Assembly (NCBI RefSeq): GCF_001625305.1
Contig: NW_017803302.1
Coordinates: forward strand, 255,623 to 319,622
DNA from: Branchiostoma belcheri
Lineage: Eukaryota; Chordata; Leptocardii; Amphioxiformes; Branchiostomatidae
Direction of reading: 5' to 3'
Length of the DNA stretch: 64,000 nt
Part shown: positions 22,557-31,767 of the stretch, piece after piece
How the letters are laid out: each line of letters starts with the position of its first letter
How positions within the stretch are numbered: the first letter of the stretch is position 1
Position numbers and translations under genes: made by a program
Notes under the pieces: generated by a model
What the model was told of the DNA's origin: nothing
Database searches by the model: none
What the model saw: the letters and a program-made list of their open reading frames with translations, nothing else

Positions 22557-22800
22557 TTGTCACCCTGCAGGACAGTCACATGCGGCAGCCTTGACATCAC
22601 CATCACCATCCCCGATCGCAAGCATAGTCTTGTACTTTTTCTGCTTCATGCTTGCCAGTATTTTGGTCTACACAAAAACATCATTTTTCTTGGCTACTTC
22701 CATGCTTTTGATGTGGCCTTCCACGAAATACTGGAAGGTCTTCGTTGTTTTGAGTACTTCATGGTTGTACTTTTTTTTGTACGATGGATTAAATCATCAT
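22557..22800 (-). pseudogene. SWIM zinc-finger gene fragment
   Basis: The minus-strand reading gives VEGHIKSMEVAKKNDVFV, then an Asp/Gly repeat, VKAAACDCPAG and a stop. A C-x-C-x-A-G core before a lost C.H is the first half of a SWIM finger. In intact relatives the GYV/GHI segment precedes it by about 60 residues, as here. The rest of the finger is gone. Possibly related to the exons at 14104-14866. Confidence 0.4.
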
Positions 22801-22974
22801 CATCATCATCTGTCGTCCCTGTCGGGCGGGGTAAGTTGCTGCACAACCGTACTTCACAGTGATCTGTCCGCCATGGTTGATGGATTAAATATGGATTAAA
22901 TACTCGTACAACGAAGCAAAGTTTAGTACAGGCAGGTTTCGAAGGTCTCGACCAGACAGAACGAAAATAGTGTC

Positions 22975-23396
22975 TGGCTTTCCTCTCCCACCACCACCAG
23001 GGGTGTGTGAATAATAAAAACACATGTGCATGTAATGGACGTGTTCTGGACCTTCAGTGGAGAATCTCATCATTGATCTGCAGGGTAGTTTTGGTAAGAG
23101 TAGTGGCACGACGTCAATCATCTTCACCATGTAGGGGGTTAGTTCTGTTCCACCATACAGATGGCAGAAGAAGGCATCAGCATGTTTTTGATAGTCAGCG
23201 ACCGCCTCATCGGAGAAGCCAACTTTTGGGTTACCCTTATTTTCTTCCAATGGCTGATTCTCATGTGTCTTTCTTGGAAGTGAGTCATTTCGTAGGAGGA
23301 TATACATCATGCCCATGTGATAGTAAAGCTTAGTTCAATTTCTAATTCAAATTCATTTGTCGTATGTGATAAAATTTGTGTTGATTCTTTAGCTTC
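22975..23396 (-). pseudogene. unnamed transposon-linked gene, copy 2
   Basis: About 420 bp nearly identical to 18778-19200, with the same LTPYMVKMIDVVPLL and FSTEGPEHVHYMH motifs. Unlike copy 1 it keeps TAT where copy 1 has a stop. It carries a 5-bp insertion near 23335 and lacks 9-10 bp encoding part of AFHGPFCH. The two copies therefore decayed independently after duplication. Confidence 0.6.
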
Positions 23397-23820
23397 CTAG
23401 TGGCGGAACGTATGAAGAAAGTATGTTACGTGGGGGATTGTGTGATTGTTGGTGAGGAATGTTGCACACGGGAACGATGCTGTGCCTTTCTTGTCGTTGC
23501 GGACAACAACTTCATATACATAAAACTGTCCTTCACGCCTCCTCTTTCTTAAAACACTACCAGTTGCATCCAGGTACGCGACGTCATCGCTGGTGCGTTT
23601 ATGCCAGATCTTTATTGTTTCTTCTGTCCAGAGCATAACTGTCGGTGGCACGAGCATTACCCTTTGTAGGGCGCCATGGACTTTCGTCGTCCCTTTGATT
23701 GTAGCCTTCTGTTTGTCATGCATTTCCACTCGGTGGGACTCTCCATTCCTAGGTGTTGAAGCAGGGTCGCAGATGACAGGCACGGTGGAGGAACTCGTCC
23801 ATCTGGTTCAACTTCTTGCC
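23397..23820 (-). CDS. exon of transposon-linked gene with DATGSV motif
   Basis: Follows an acceptor (tttcttctttgtag). The frame from about 23783 includes WTEETIKIWHKRTSDDVAYL, then DATGSVLRKRR, YVYEVVVRNDKKGTASFP and NNHTIPHVTYFLHTFR. The (I/L)DATGS(I/V)V..........YE.V.......... ..T..H....I..FL..F pattern is a recurrent, uncharacterised transposase-like domain in invertebrates, with the Asp a plausible catalytic residue. The first part of the exon is out of frame with the second, so the copy may be damaged. Confidence 0.45.
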
Positions 23821-23937
23821 TACAAAGAAGAAAGCAAAATGAAAACATTGACATGTAAATGCATAACCTCTATCCGTGAGTGAATCACTACATCTTGTTC
23901 CATAGTCTTAAAACAAAGATATGTATAACATATACAT

Positions 23938-24079
23938 TATCTAATTCCGTGATGTAAAACTGAGTGACAAAAGTAAGGCCAAAAAACTAAAGAGTCAACA
24001 ATCCGCCTGTCTACCACATCCTTCAGATGGGCGATCCTATGTTCTTTGTTGATGACCGGTAGGCCAGTGTGGAAATCAC
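23938..24079 (-). CDS. exon GDFHTGLP of unknown gene
   Basis: Starts after an acceptor (gcttttaacag) and reads GDFHTGLPVINKEHRIAHLK, then DVVDRRIVDSL. Its first two bases complete the G left by the exon at 24246-24358, giving an in-frame join (ECPG/DFHTG). It runs on to TAA at 23938 unless spliced. The GDFHT motif after a GDQ.TC..IRG.R exon resembles the DUF6589-like transposon proteins; this is an inference. Confidence 0.45.
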
Positions 24080-24245
24080 CTGTTAAAAGCATTCCTTGGT
24101 AAGCACTTCTATTTCAGGTGACATTGCATAGGCAAACAATGATGTGATGGCAATGAAAGTATTAATTTTTTTACTAGAAATTTGGAGAGTAACAATAATT
24201 AAAGACTTGTAACCTTATAAAACTGTAATCTACTAAACAACTCAC

Positions 24246-24358
24246 CCGGACATTCATTTGCCCACGTCAGCTTCTCGAGATCGTCTACGTCGTCCTGCCG
24301 GAACCTCCTCACACCCCTGATGTTTTTACATGTGGCTTGGTCGCCAATTACTCCCTTA
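24246..24358 (-). CDS. exon GDQATCKNIRG of unknown gene
   Basis: The translation is GVIGDQATCKNIRGVRRF, then RQDDVDDLEKLTWANECPG, ending in phase 1 at donor CCGG/gtgagt. GDQ.T....RG......... ... ..W......GD.H is the signature of DUF6589-type proteins, which are often transposon-encoded in invertebrates. It is joined in frame to the exon at 23938-24079. The exact upstream boundary is unclear. Confidence 0.45.
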
Positions 24359-24539
24359 AGATAACAATTACAACAGACATTTTAGCATCCAATAGTAACA
24401 CATGGCACTAAAACAGATCAACATCCATTCAGTCATTAGCACTGACTATTAATAAGTTGGTCATGACGTCTTAAATATCGTTAGAATATCATAGTTTGTA
24501 TTAGAAATCCTGGCCAGTAATTTTGTTTTAAACAACTGT

Positions 24540-25301
24540 CATTCATGGAATCAGTCACATTTTTTATTTATTGAAAATGCAACAAGACATTACACTGACT
24601 CTCAAGGCAGCAAAGCTGATGTTAGAGAGTCAACATATAAGGACAAAACATATAGGGCACAAATATCAACAGTGTGAAATTAAAAAAAAAAATGATCATA
24701 AGAACCTATATCATTCCAATTAGCCGAGTAAATATATGTACACATCTAAAATAACAGATTTGGAGGTCAGAGGTCGATAAAATAAGTCACAGTCAGACTA
24801 CCTTATATGAGAAAAAAAAGGATACTAAGTAACAAGGTTAGAAAGGAACAGCTGGAAGTGCCTAGAAACGGTTTGTTGAAGTGATGTAAGTGTGGAAGGA
24901 GTGTGAGAGGCTTTCGTTTAATGTGATGTCATTGCCCGGGGACCCGTTGAGTAGAACGCTGGTGGAGAGGGGCCGTCTCACGAGGCGGTACACGGCAGTG
25001 GCAAGGTCTTGTCGTGCCGCTGCGTGCAGTGGGCAGTGCAGGAGGAAATGTGTGACTGTCTCCGAGGTTGCACCACAGGCGCATCCCCGGCCGGTAAGGT
25101 TAAACTTGGCCAGCGTGGAGTTTAGCTGGCACCAGCCGATGCGGAGTCTCGTGGCAAGTATGTTGCTGCGGCGGTCACCGAGCCTACGGTACCCCTGGTG
25201 GTGACGGGATGACAACATGTGGGCTCTACACCTCTGTTTGAACTGGAGGAGAGATGTAGCTTCCTTCACTTCCTTCGGAAGATTGTTCCATAGACGTGTG
25301 G
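24540..25301 (-). mobile_element. CR1-like LINE, 3' part
   Basis: The coding part (25301 to 24862) reads TRLWNNLPKEVKEATSLLQF, then LATRLRIGWCQLNSTLA, CACGATSETVTHFLLHCPLH and a stop after TSTNRF. The terminal Cys/His cluster (C-x-C...H....C) is typical of the C-terminal end of CR1/L2/I-type ORF2 proteins. About 300 bp of 3' UTR follow. The 5' continuation of this element is at 30955-31688; the two were separated by the pogo-type transposon between them. Confidence 0.75.
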
Positions 25302-25327
25302 TAACATCCATTGACCTTTATCCGTCA

Positions 25328-26446
25328 CATATATCAGCAATAGTGAAGTGTTGCCACTTTATAAAAAGATCAAACAGCATTCTTCCCCCGCTATATGTTG
25401 ACACTATAGAGTACCTTTGCCCCTTTTGTTGAATGCGTTTTGCTGTCTCCTTGATGCCTCTGTAAGAAAATTATCGCACTGAATAAAACACGACTGAATT
25501 GCGTTGGAGACAGGCATGTTCTAAAAAAGATGAACCTTTATCCGTCACGAAGATACTCGTCATAACTCTCTCTTTGTTATTTACCTTTTAGACAAGGACT
25601 GTTATTTCTTTTTCCGTGGTTTGAGAGTGTCTGAAACTCAAGCTGTCTGGATAAGGCAAAACGAAAGTTCAGCGTTGAAAAATGTCCGTTTTTTTCTGTT
25701 CTCTGTCAATGTCCCGAAAAACATCGTCCTGCGACAGATTCGTTCTTACGTTCCACTGCCGAGTCGTGGCTGTTGTAAATCCTTTGGTTAAATCCTTGGG
25801 GGCCTGCGACAGCTATTAAAATGCGAGTAACTGACGATGGTTTGCACTACAGTCGGTAAAAGTCATGCTAACAAGCAGGCGGAAGCGGAGACCCGGAAAC
25901 TGTAACATGATAACACAGGTCATCGGCCTGTACCAAGAGCAAATAGCTGCGGCGGGAGCGACTACAACTCCAATGCTTGTTCCAGGAAAGAATTAAGAAG
26001 ACTTCATTGTGTTAATACTATAAAACGCTTTATTTTTTAACACTTGTGCTTGATAATCTTACTTGTGTAAAAGTGTGCTGACTTGCCACACCTACACACA
26101 GACTAGTGGGATCGTCGGCTGAGTCGCTTGCCGCTTGATGTTTCCATTTTCATAACGGGGGTCCTGAATGGAGGAACGTCAACCTACCAGGCGAATACTC
26201 CTCCATAGTTTGCAGCTACTATTAAGATCAACTATAAAGTATAGGTACTTTTATTTTTATCAACATATGCAGAGTTTCAACATGCTGTTTTAAGATCAAA
26301 GGGACACACATAAAAATAAAGTAACTCGCGACAATGGTTCACCCCATTTTCCCGCCACTTGCGCTTGCCACAATCACAGTGACAGAACGATTCTGACAGA
26401 ATTTTTTTGATGTGCAAGCTACGCTATCAAGGTCTTATCTACCAGA
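25328..26446. other. left non-coding arm of pogo-type element
   Basis: Contains the internal copy of the terminal motif at 25534-25547 and presumably the promoter of the small plus-strand gene that follows. No open frame with a recognisable motif. Confidence 0.6.
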
Positions 26447-26945
26447 ATGGTAAGTGGATGTGTTTTAGTTGTTTTAGGTAAGTTTGTTTAGCTTCTAGAT
26501 CAATTCCCATGGCAAAAATATTGAAGGTCTATACAAACTTGATCTCCTAAGGAGGCCAGTATATCGAGACAAAGTCATACTTAAGAGGCTTGACCTTAAC
26601 CGAAGGTTTGACGTTGATATTTTGTTTTGTTTATAGAAACTGACTTTGCAGACATTCCATTACTGCTCTAACGCAGAGAAGCTGATTGACATGTTTGAGT
26701 GCGGGGAGACCCCGCCCCTCCGGGTACGGCCGTACCACCGCCCAGGTGCACCGAGGGCTGGGATCATGACCTCGGCATTGGTCGACGGAGACTGGATGCA
26801 AGTGGGGTGGGTCCGGGAAACCGACCGGCTGGCAGTTGAAGAGTTGTGCTCTGGAGCCGCTATTGAAGACCTGGTTGTGAAGCTGAGGGAAGCTTACGTG
26901 AAGAGGGGGTTCTGCGTCCTGAAGCTTGACGTTTCCCTTCAGTAA
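26447..26945 (+). CDS. transposon passenger gene A, two exons, 103 aa
   Basis: Exon 1 appears to be only the ATG (26447-26449) followed directly by a consensus donor gtaagt. Exon 2 starts after a T-rich acceptor (tttgttttatag) at 26637 and runs 102 codons to TAA. An AATAAA signal lies 46 bp downstream (26991-26996). The spliced protein starts MKLTLQTFHYCSNAEKLIDM, has a Pro/Arg-rich centre (LRVRPYHRPGAPRAG), then DGDWMQVGWV and a helical region, and ends GFCVLKLDVSLQ. No signal peptide or membrane segment. I do not recognise the family. Intact frame, splice sites and poly(A) signal suggest a working gene. It may instead start at an upstream or internal codon. Confidence 0.6.
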
Positions 26946-26990
26946 TACCTAGTAATATACATTGCATTTCGTTTGTATAAATATGTTCCC

Positions 26991-26996
26991 AATAAA
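26991..26996 (+). promoter_or_regulatory. poly(A) signal AATAAA of passenger gene A
   Basis: AATAAA 46 bp after the stop codon of the gene at 26447-26945, followed by a GT/T-rich stretch. Confidence 0.6.
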
Positions 26997-27001
26997 ATGG
27001 T

Positions 27002-27765
27002 TCTGTCAGTCTAGTAGCCTTATTGCGTTTTTCCAAGCTTGTTTCTACATTCCAGTAATGATGTTACTGATTTCGCACATAGACAAATATACAAGGAATA
27101 CACGTGTAATTACATTATTACATTACCAATAGACGACTGGTATCTATTTACCGTACTACGAAGTTATTTTCCTTCCAAACCCCCAGTCTAATATCTTTAA
27201 ACTTTAGTCGCACAGATACAAATGGGAGAAGTAATAAATTCATTACTTCTTTTTACAGGCAATACCGATCGATAAACCAAAAATTATAGAAGGTTGTTGA
27301 TGGTTTTATCCCATAGTATCCTGACTGACGCTTCTTACTCAAGAACAAATTTGCCGTATACTAAACCCTAACACCACATTCAAGCCCGGTCGGGACTTTA
27401 AACGCTAAAACAACTTCATAAAACGACACATTTCCCAATGTAAACATGGCATTTCATACTAACCTTGAGAATCTTGTGTAATATGTAATAATGTCACCTA
27501 ACTTTTAACTATTGATAACTAATTAACGATTGAAAATATAACACTAAAATGGTTTGAGAAGTGAAATTCGCCCATTCTTGCATGGCGGCGCGGATGAAGC
27601 ACGAATAGCAATCTCGTAAGCATAAACAACGATGTTGGTGCAGACGGAAGGAACCACATTTTCATCTTGCTCGACAGATACCAGTCCGCATTAACACACC
27701 CACACCGTGGTAGCACCGTGAGTGGTGAGTCTCCTGGGACGTAGTTGCGCGATCCCGCTTAGCCT
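27002..27765. other. interval in pogo-type element
   Basis: Between passenger gene A and the last transposase exon. On the minus strand at about 27547-27690 a segment (reading SVEQDENVVPSVCTNIVVY, then EIAIRASSAPPCKNGRIS) looks coding and could be a further 3' exon of the transposase gene, but no convincing acceptor precedes it. Confidence 0.3.
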
Positions 27766-27972
27766 TCATCCTAAGAACAGAAATTGGAGGGGGGGGGGTT
27801 TAAATTGGTTCTTTAACGTCGGGCGAAAGTCATTAAAAACACAAGTCCTATTACAGACGCTGATATATTCGTGTGTACAAACCTCTGTCGACTCTGTTGT
27901 GAAATCCTCCATCCACAATGGCCGCTTTGCCACACGGCGGGGTCTAGCGGCTGCTTCAGCTGGGCTGGTGCT
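27766..27972 (-). CDS. probable last exon of pogo-type transposase
   Basis: Begins after an acceptor (cctcgctcag) in phase 0, matching the donor after codon 602 of the main exon. It encodes STSPAEAAARPRRVAKRPLW, then MEDFTTESTE, and either reads on 38 more residues to a stop at 27766 or is spliced again at GAG/gtttgt. A basic segment followed by PLW(M/L)EDF is a common tail in transposon-encoded proteins. The spliced transposase would be about 670 residues. Confidence 0.5.
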   Translation of the reverse strand, partial: STSPAEAAARPRRVAKRPLWMEDFTTESTEVCTHEYISVCNRTCVFNDFRPTLKNQFKPPPLQFLFLG

Positions 27973-28044
27973 CTGAGCGAGGATCAAGGTAAGGTTATTA
28001 AAGACAATGTCAAAATGACAGAAGTCATGTGTACGTTCGTAGGA

Positions 28045-29919
28045 TCAATGAATATGAATTGAGCAATCTTCAAGCGACTGATCAGAAATGTTCAACGTCA
28101 ATGTATTCCTTACCGACAAAGATGTTCCTGCGGATGGCTTGTTTGATTTTTTCTGCTGCTTCTGTTTCTTTTGGAGCCTTTCCGCTCGCTTCATTTCCAT
28201 TTCTTCAGTCTTCTTCCTTTTTTTCTCCTCCCTCTCTTCTTTTCTCTTCATCTGTTCTTTTACCTTGCGTTCCTTTTTCTCCTCCCTCTCTTCTTTTCTC
28301 TTCATCTGTTCTTTTACCTTGCGTTCCTCTTTCTCCTCTGCCTCTTTTCTCAGGTCTGCTATGTACTTCTCATCAAAGACAATAGCCCTAGGCTTCACCC
28401 TCCTCACTTTGCGCTGACGCGACTCCTGTATGGGTGTTAGTAGGTCAGCAACATACGACGGGACAATTCCGGCCTTTACAAACGGGTTCTCATTGGCACT
28501 ATACACCTCAGATGTTGGTGATGTCACGTGCACGGGCAGAACTTTCTTTGTTGTTTCGTTGCTGACAACTTCTTCCTGATCAGCCAACTCCTTCGCCATC
28601 TGGAGTATCTCCTCCTCTTCGGGGAGTAGCTGGTAGGTACATGTATCTTGTGATTCTTCTACTTCTTCTTCTACCATGTTGTCTGCACTGTTCTCTTCTC
28701 CTACGGCGACTTCAAGGCTGTTCAGTGTCAGCCAACGGTTGTTTATCTGAGACTGGTCGATGGGGAACACTCCTGTTTTTCGGAAGCCTGTCTTTACTAC
28801 TGCCATTGACAAGCTTTTCTCCCGAACAACTTTGTAGACTCTTGGGAAAGTTGATTTGGTCATGAAGAAGTTCGGTCTCACCAGGCGCATTTCGTTCACT
28901 ACATCCTCAAACGTACTCTTCATTGTGTTGAAGGGTCCTCCAGGTGCGTCTAAAGGCTGAAGAAAATGACTTGTGTGGGGGGGTAGACCCATCAGTATGA
29001 TATCGTTGGCGATGGCGCAGTCGATGGCCTTGGGGGTTACATGCGCGCTATGCTGGTCCATGAGTAGAAGCACTGGCTTCTCCTGTGAGGAGAACCTGCA
29101 GAAACATCTCTCCAGCCACTGGACGAAGATGTCTCCTTCAATGAACCCAGATGACGTTGTAGCGTATACCGCGTTGTCCGGCCCCTCCAACCGGTATGCT
29201 GAACTTGGATAGGCCTTTGAAAAGATTATCAAAGGCGGGATGACTCCTCCGTCTGCTGAGACACATTCCATAGTGGAAATATGATCTCTCGTGCCCTTTC
29301 TTACCGAAGCAGCCGGCGCCCCCATCTTTTTGAACGTTACCACGTTCTTCTTTTGTGGATCAAGATCGAAACCCGTCTCGTCTACGTTATATACTCGGTG
29401 GGCTTGGCCTGTCAAGCCATTGTCGCTGATCCTTGTTCTGTACAACTCGAAGAACTCTTTCACCACTTTCTCGTCAACAGCATCTTTCCTCCCGCGGTCG
29501 AGCGGAGAAGGCTTCCTTATGGTCAGGTTGTTACGGCATTTGAACCCTTTCCACCATTTTTGAGACAGCCCCTTTTTCCGATTAACCTTGGGTGTCATTC
29601 CCATCTCTTCACAACGCCGCAAGTGGGTTGCCAGGGCCAGTGAGAGAATCGCCTTCTTACTAATGGGGAATCCCCTGTCAACGCGGTATTTGATGTAAAA
29701 CACCAGACTTTCCTCCTCTTCCTTGGAGAGGATGTGTGGCCTTCCGTTTCGTGCGTTCACTTGACTTTTACCCTTTATTTTGTCAGTAAGGGTTGTCCGG
29801 GGAATTCCATGTTTTTTGGCAGCCTGCGTTGGCGTTAGGTGATTTTCATTAACATCGTCTAACACGCTCTGCATTAAGTTTGCGTCCCAGGTTTTCCGTT
29901 TTTTTCTCGAATTTTCCAT
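28045..29919 (-). CDS. pogo-type transposase (HTH_psq, CENP-B HTH, DDE_1)
   Basis: 624 codons, no disruptions. Cuts and pastes the surrounding element. Residues about 7-50 form a psq helix-turn-helix (TPTQAAKKHGIPRTTLTDKI); about 58-137 a CENP-B-type HTH with GLSQKWWKGFKCRN; about 175-400 the DDE_1 catalytic domain with D180 (YNVDETGF), D288 (LLMDQHSAH) and D324 (LQPLD), a DD35D spacing. The C-terminal third is acidic, then very basic, with an 18-residue unit repeated at 534-569 (28213-28320). A strong donor after residue 602 (TCG/gtaagg) probably splices in phase 0 to 27972, replacing the last 22 residues. An acceptor (aattttcag) just before the ATG suggests a 5' UTR intron. All three catalytic residues are present, so it may be active. 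Confidence 0.92.
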   Translation of the reverse strand: MENSRKKRKTWDANLMQSVLDDVNENHLTPTQAAKKHGIPRTTLTDKIKGKSQVNARNGRPHILSKEEEESLVFYIKYRVDRGFPISKKAILSLALATHLRRCEEMGMTPKVNRKKGLSQKWWKGFKCRNNLTIRKPSPLDRGRKDAVDEKVVKEFFELYRTRISDNGLTGQAHRVYNVDETGFDLDPQKKNVVTFKKMGAPAASVRKGTRDHISTMECVSADGGVIPPLIIFSKAYPSSAYRLEGPDNAVYATTSSGFIEGDIFVQWLERCFCRFSSQEKPVLLLMDQHSAHVTPKAIDCAIANDIILMGLPPHTSHFLQPLDAPGGPFNTMKSTFEDVVNEMRLVRPNFFMTKSTFPRVYKVVREKSLSMAVVKTGFRKTGVFPIDQSQINNRWLTLNSLEVAVGEENSADNMVEEEVEESQDTCTYQLLPEEEEILQMAKELADQEEVVSNETTKKVLPVHVTSPTSEVYSANENPFVKAGIVPSYVADLLTPIQESRQRKVRRVKPRAIVFDEKYIADLRKEAEEKEERKVKEQMKRKEEREEKKERKVKEQMKRKEEREEKKRKKTEEMEMKRAERLQKKQKQQKKSNKPSAGTSLSVRNTLTLNISDQSLEDCSIHIH

Positions 29920-29935
29920 GTTCTGAAAATTTTAT

Positions 29936-30637
29936 TGTAAGTCATTATATGGTAACATTGGTGGAATGCAGTGCCATTCTTTTATTCATTTATCCGACCA
30001 TTCATTCATTTATTCTGTTATACTAACAAATCAGCCATCTTAACTTACTAGTATCTTAATTATGAGTAATCTTCGTTCAACGTAAAGGTTCTATGGCTCT
30101 CAAAGTCCTTGAATGGTAACCAACTTGCTATTCATTCATTTTCAAAAATCTACCAGTTTGTTATCACTTCTGTATTACATTAAACAGAGCACACGGAAAA
30201 GTTATGGAGCGATACTGTGTGGCGTCAACAGTCCGAAATTGGACAATACCTCACCTAACCTTGAAATACACCGTCCTCTTAATTCAAAATGGAGCCATCT
30301 AGCGATCCATATCGAAATCGCAACAAGAATCCACATTATTCCTTTTATAGTTACATATTAAGCGTCTCTCTGAGTCCCTGAATGCGTTTAGAGCATAATG
30401 TAACGAAATTGTCACCTTATTCATCCCTTTATACAATAAAATAAGGCAAAAAAATGTTTACTACAAACCTTTGTCGTCCGAAGTTCTAAGTCTAGACCCG
30501 CCCAAAGCCTTCTGGGTAAGAAACATGGCGGCGTTCCATTTGCGTCGGAAATAACGAAATGTAGTCGCAATAAGAGCACGTTTTTTATTGATAAATCACA
30601 GCACGCCAGCAGATTAAGGTTAGGAAAGGAAACTTTA
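29936..30637. promoter_or_regulatory. 5' region of pogo-type transposase gene
   Basis: About 700 bp upstream of the transposase ATG. On the minus strand near 30475-30540 a segment ending CGACAAAG/gtttgt could be an untranslated first exon spliced to the acceptor at 29925. I see no TATA box I would defend. Confidence 0.35.
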
Positions 30638-30898
30638 TTAAGCTTTCTTGTTCACCAGTATGTTAAACTGAAGGTACGAGCGATATTTGTCTGCTATTCC
30701 TGTAAACAAGGGCACGATGTCTCCCTCCCACGGCGTAGTTCGGCCGTCGTAATAAAGGCCAATAATTGTCTGACCTCGTCCTCTTCGTATGCATGAGTGC
30801 CAAGTCCCACGCGGCACGGTACTGAACTCCTGGGTGTTCAACCTGTGCATACCTAAAGGGATAACTGATAGTGCATTGGTATATCTCTCGCTGTACAC
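30638..30898 (-). CDS. transposon passenger gene B, 70-86 aa
   Basis: An open frame running from just inside the right end of the pogo-type element to TAA at 30638. AATAAA overlaps the stop region (GCTTAATAAAG), a compact gene end. The first in-frame ATG gives 70 residues (MHRLNTQEFSTVPRGTWHSC onward, with QTIIGLYYDGRTTPWEGD and a tail ending LQFNILVNKKA). An in-frame TAG lies 7 codons upstream of the 86-codon reading. No family recognised. The 30 bp upstream are the inverted ends, so its promoter would lie in the terminal repeats or the host DNA. It could instead be the 3' part of a spliced gene. Confidence 0.45.
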   Translation of the reverse strand: MYSERYTNALSVIPLGMHRLNTQEFSTVPRGTWHSCIRRGRGQTIIGLYYDGRTTPWEGDIVPLFTGIADKYRSYLQFNILVNKKA

Positions 30899-30954
30899 CG
30901 TTTTCTAGCGTGACGGATAAAGGTACTTTGACGGATAAAGGTCAATGGATGTTA

Positions 30955-31688
30955 TATGGAACGAAGCTGCTTCCGTAGGTGTTTGTTCTACAGTAAGGAA
31001 CATGCAGATGTGTATCGTTCCGTAGGCGGAGATTCAGTTGTCTTCGGCTGTCTCTGGTGGTGGGAATTAAGAGCTGGAGGTGGGATGGGACAGAACCTGA
31101 TACCAGTTTGTACATGATCAGGAGTCGGTTGAAGTCTCTCCTGGTTGCGAGACTATCCCACTCCAGTTCTTCCAGGAGCTTGCCATGAGGCGTGCGTGCC
31201 ATTGCACCTGAGACGAGGCGCCCCGCATGGTACTGGACTTGCTCAAGGGATTTAGCTGCCGTGGAGCTGATGTTGCTGAGGAGGACGGACGCGTATTCCA
31301 GCTTGGTGCGGACGAGAGTGTTGTACGCAATCTCCATGGCATCACGAGGTAGCTTGCTTTGGAGTTTGCCCAGCAGCCCTAGTACTTGCCTCGACTTGCG
31401 GCAGACCACTTCTGAGTATTCCTTCCAGCGAAGTGTATAGTGTATTGTAACACCTAGGTGTGTGTAGCAGGTCACCTCTTCAACGCGCTGGCCTGCTATG
31501 TAGATAGGTGGTAGTTTCACTTTACTTTGGAGTGTCCTGATACACATGACTTTGCATTTGTCGGGGTGCAGCTGCAACCCCCAGTCATGGAACCAGTTGG
31601 AGACAATACACAGGTCAGCGTTGGTCGTGTTGGCCACTTCAACGGCTGTGCGTCCGGAGTTATACAAAGAAGTATCGACCGCAGTCAC
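30955..31688 (-). mobile_element. CR1-like LINE, RT thumb part
   Basis: The frame starts near the catalytic motif C of reverse transcriptase (TAVDTSLY where YADDTSLY is expected), so the copy is 5'-truncated or mutated there. It continues with NWFHDWGLQLHPDKCKVMCI, HLGVTIHYTLRWKEY, LGLLGKLQSKLP and RTKLEYASVLLS, typical of CR1/jockey-group thumb regions. It ends at YGSSFVPY, which continues without loss into 25301 (TTRLWNNLP) once the intervening transposon is removed. Confidence 0.8.
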
Positions 31689-31767
31689 ATTTTGAAATCA
31701 TGATTTGGAATGGAACAGCGTAGTAGTTCACTTGTCTGTTCGCTCGCGCCTGATATTTGAAAACATG

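Larger units (their letters stand above)
25304..30952 (-). mobile_element. complete pogo-type DNA transposon, 5,649 bp
   Basis: The terminal sequence at 25304-25327 (beginning ACATCCATTGACC, ending TTTATCCGTCA) is perfectly inverted at 30929-30952, giving 24-bp inverted ends. TA lies directly outside both ends (25302-25303 and 30953-30954), the target duplication of Tc1/mariner/pogo elements. Removing the element plus one TA rejoins a LINE frame exactly (FVPY-TTRLWNNLP). The core ACCTTTATCCGTCA recurs at 25534-25547 and, inverted, at 30911-30924 as subterminal repeats. It holds an open transposase gene and two small genes at 26447-26996 and 30638-30898. Confidence 0.93.

Noticed and set aside
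28088-28440. Plus-strand hydrophobic Phe/Leu-rich frames
   Set aside because: Antisense of the charged Lys/Glu tail of the pogo-type transposase; not membrane proteins.
26447-30898. Homology between passenger proteins A and B
   Set aside because: Similar size and a loosely similar DG-containing centre and C-terminus, but no alignment convincing by eye.
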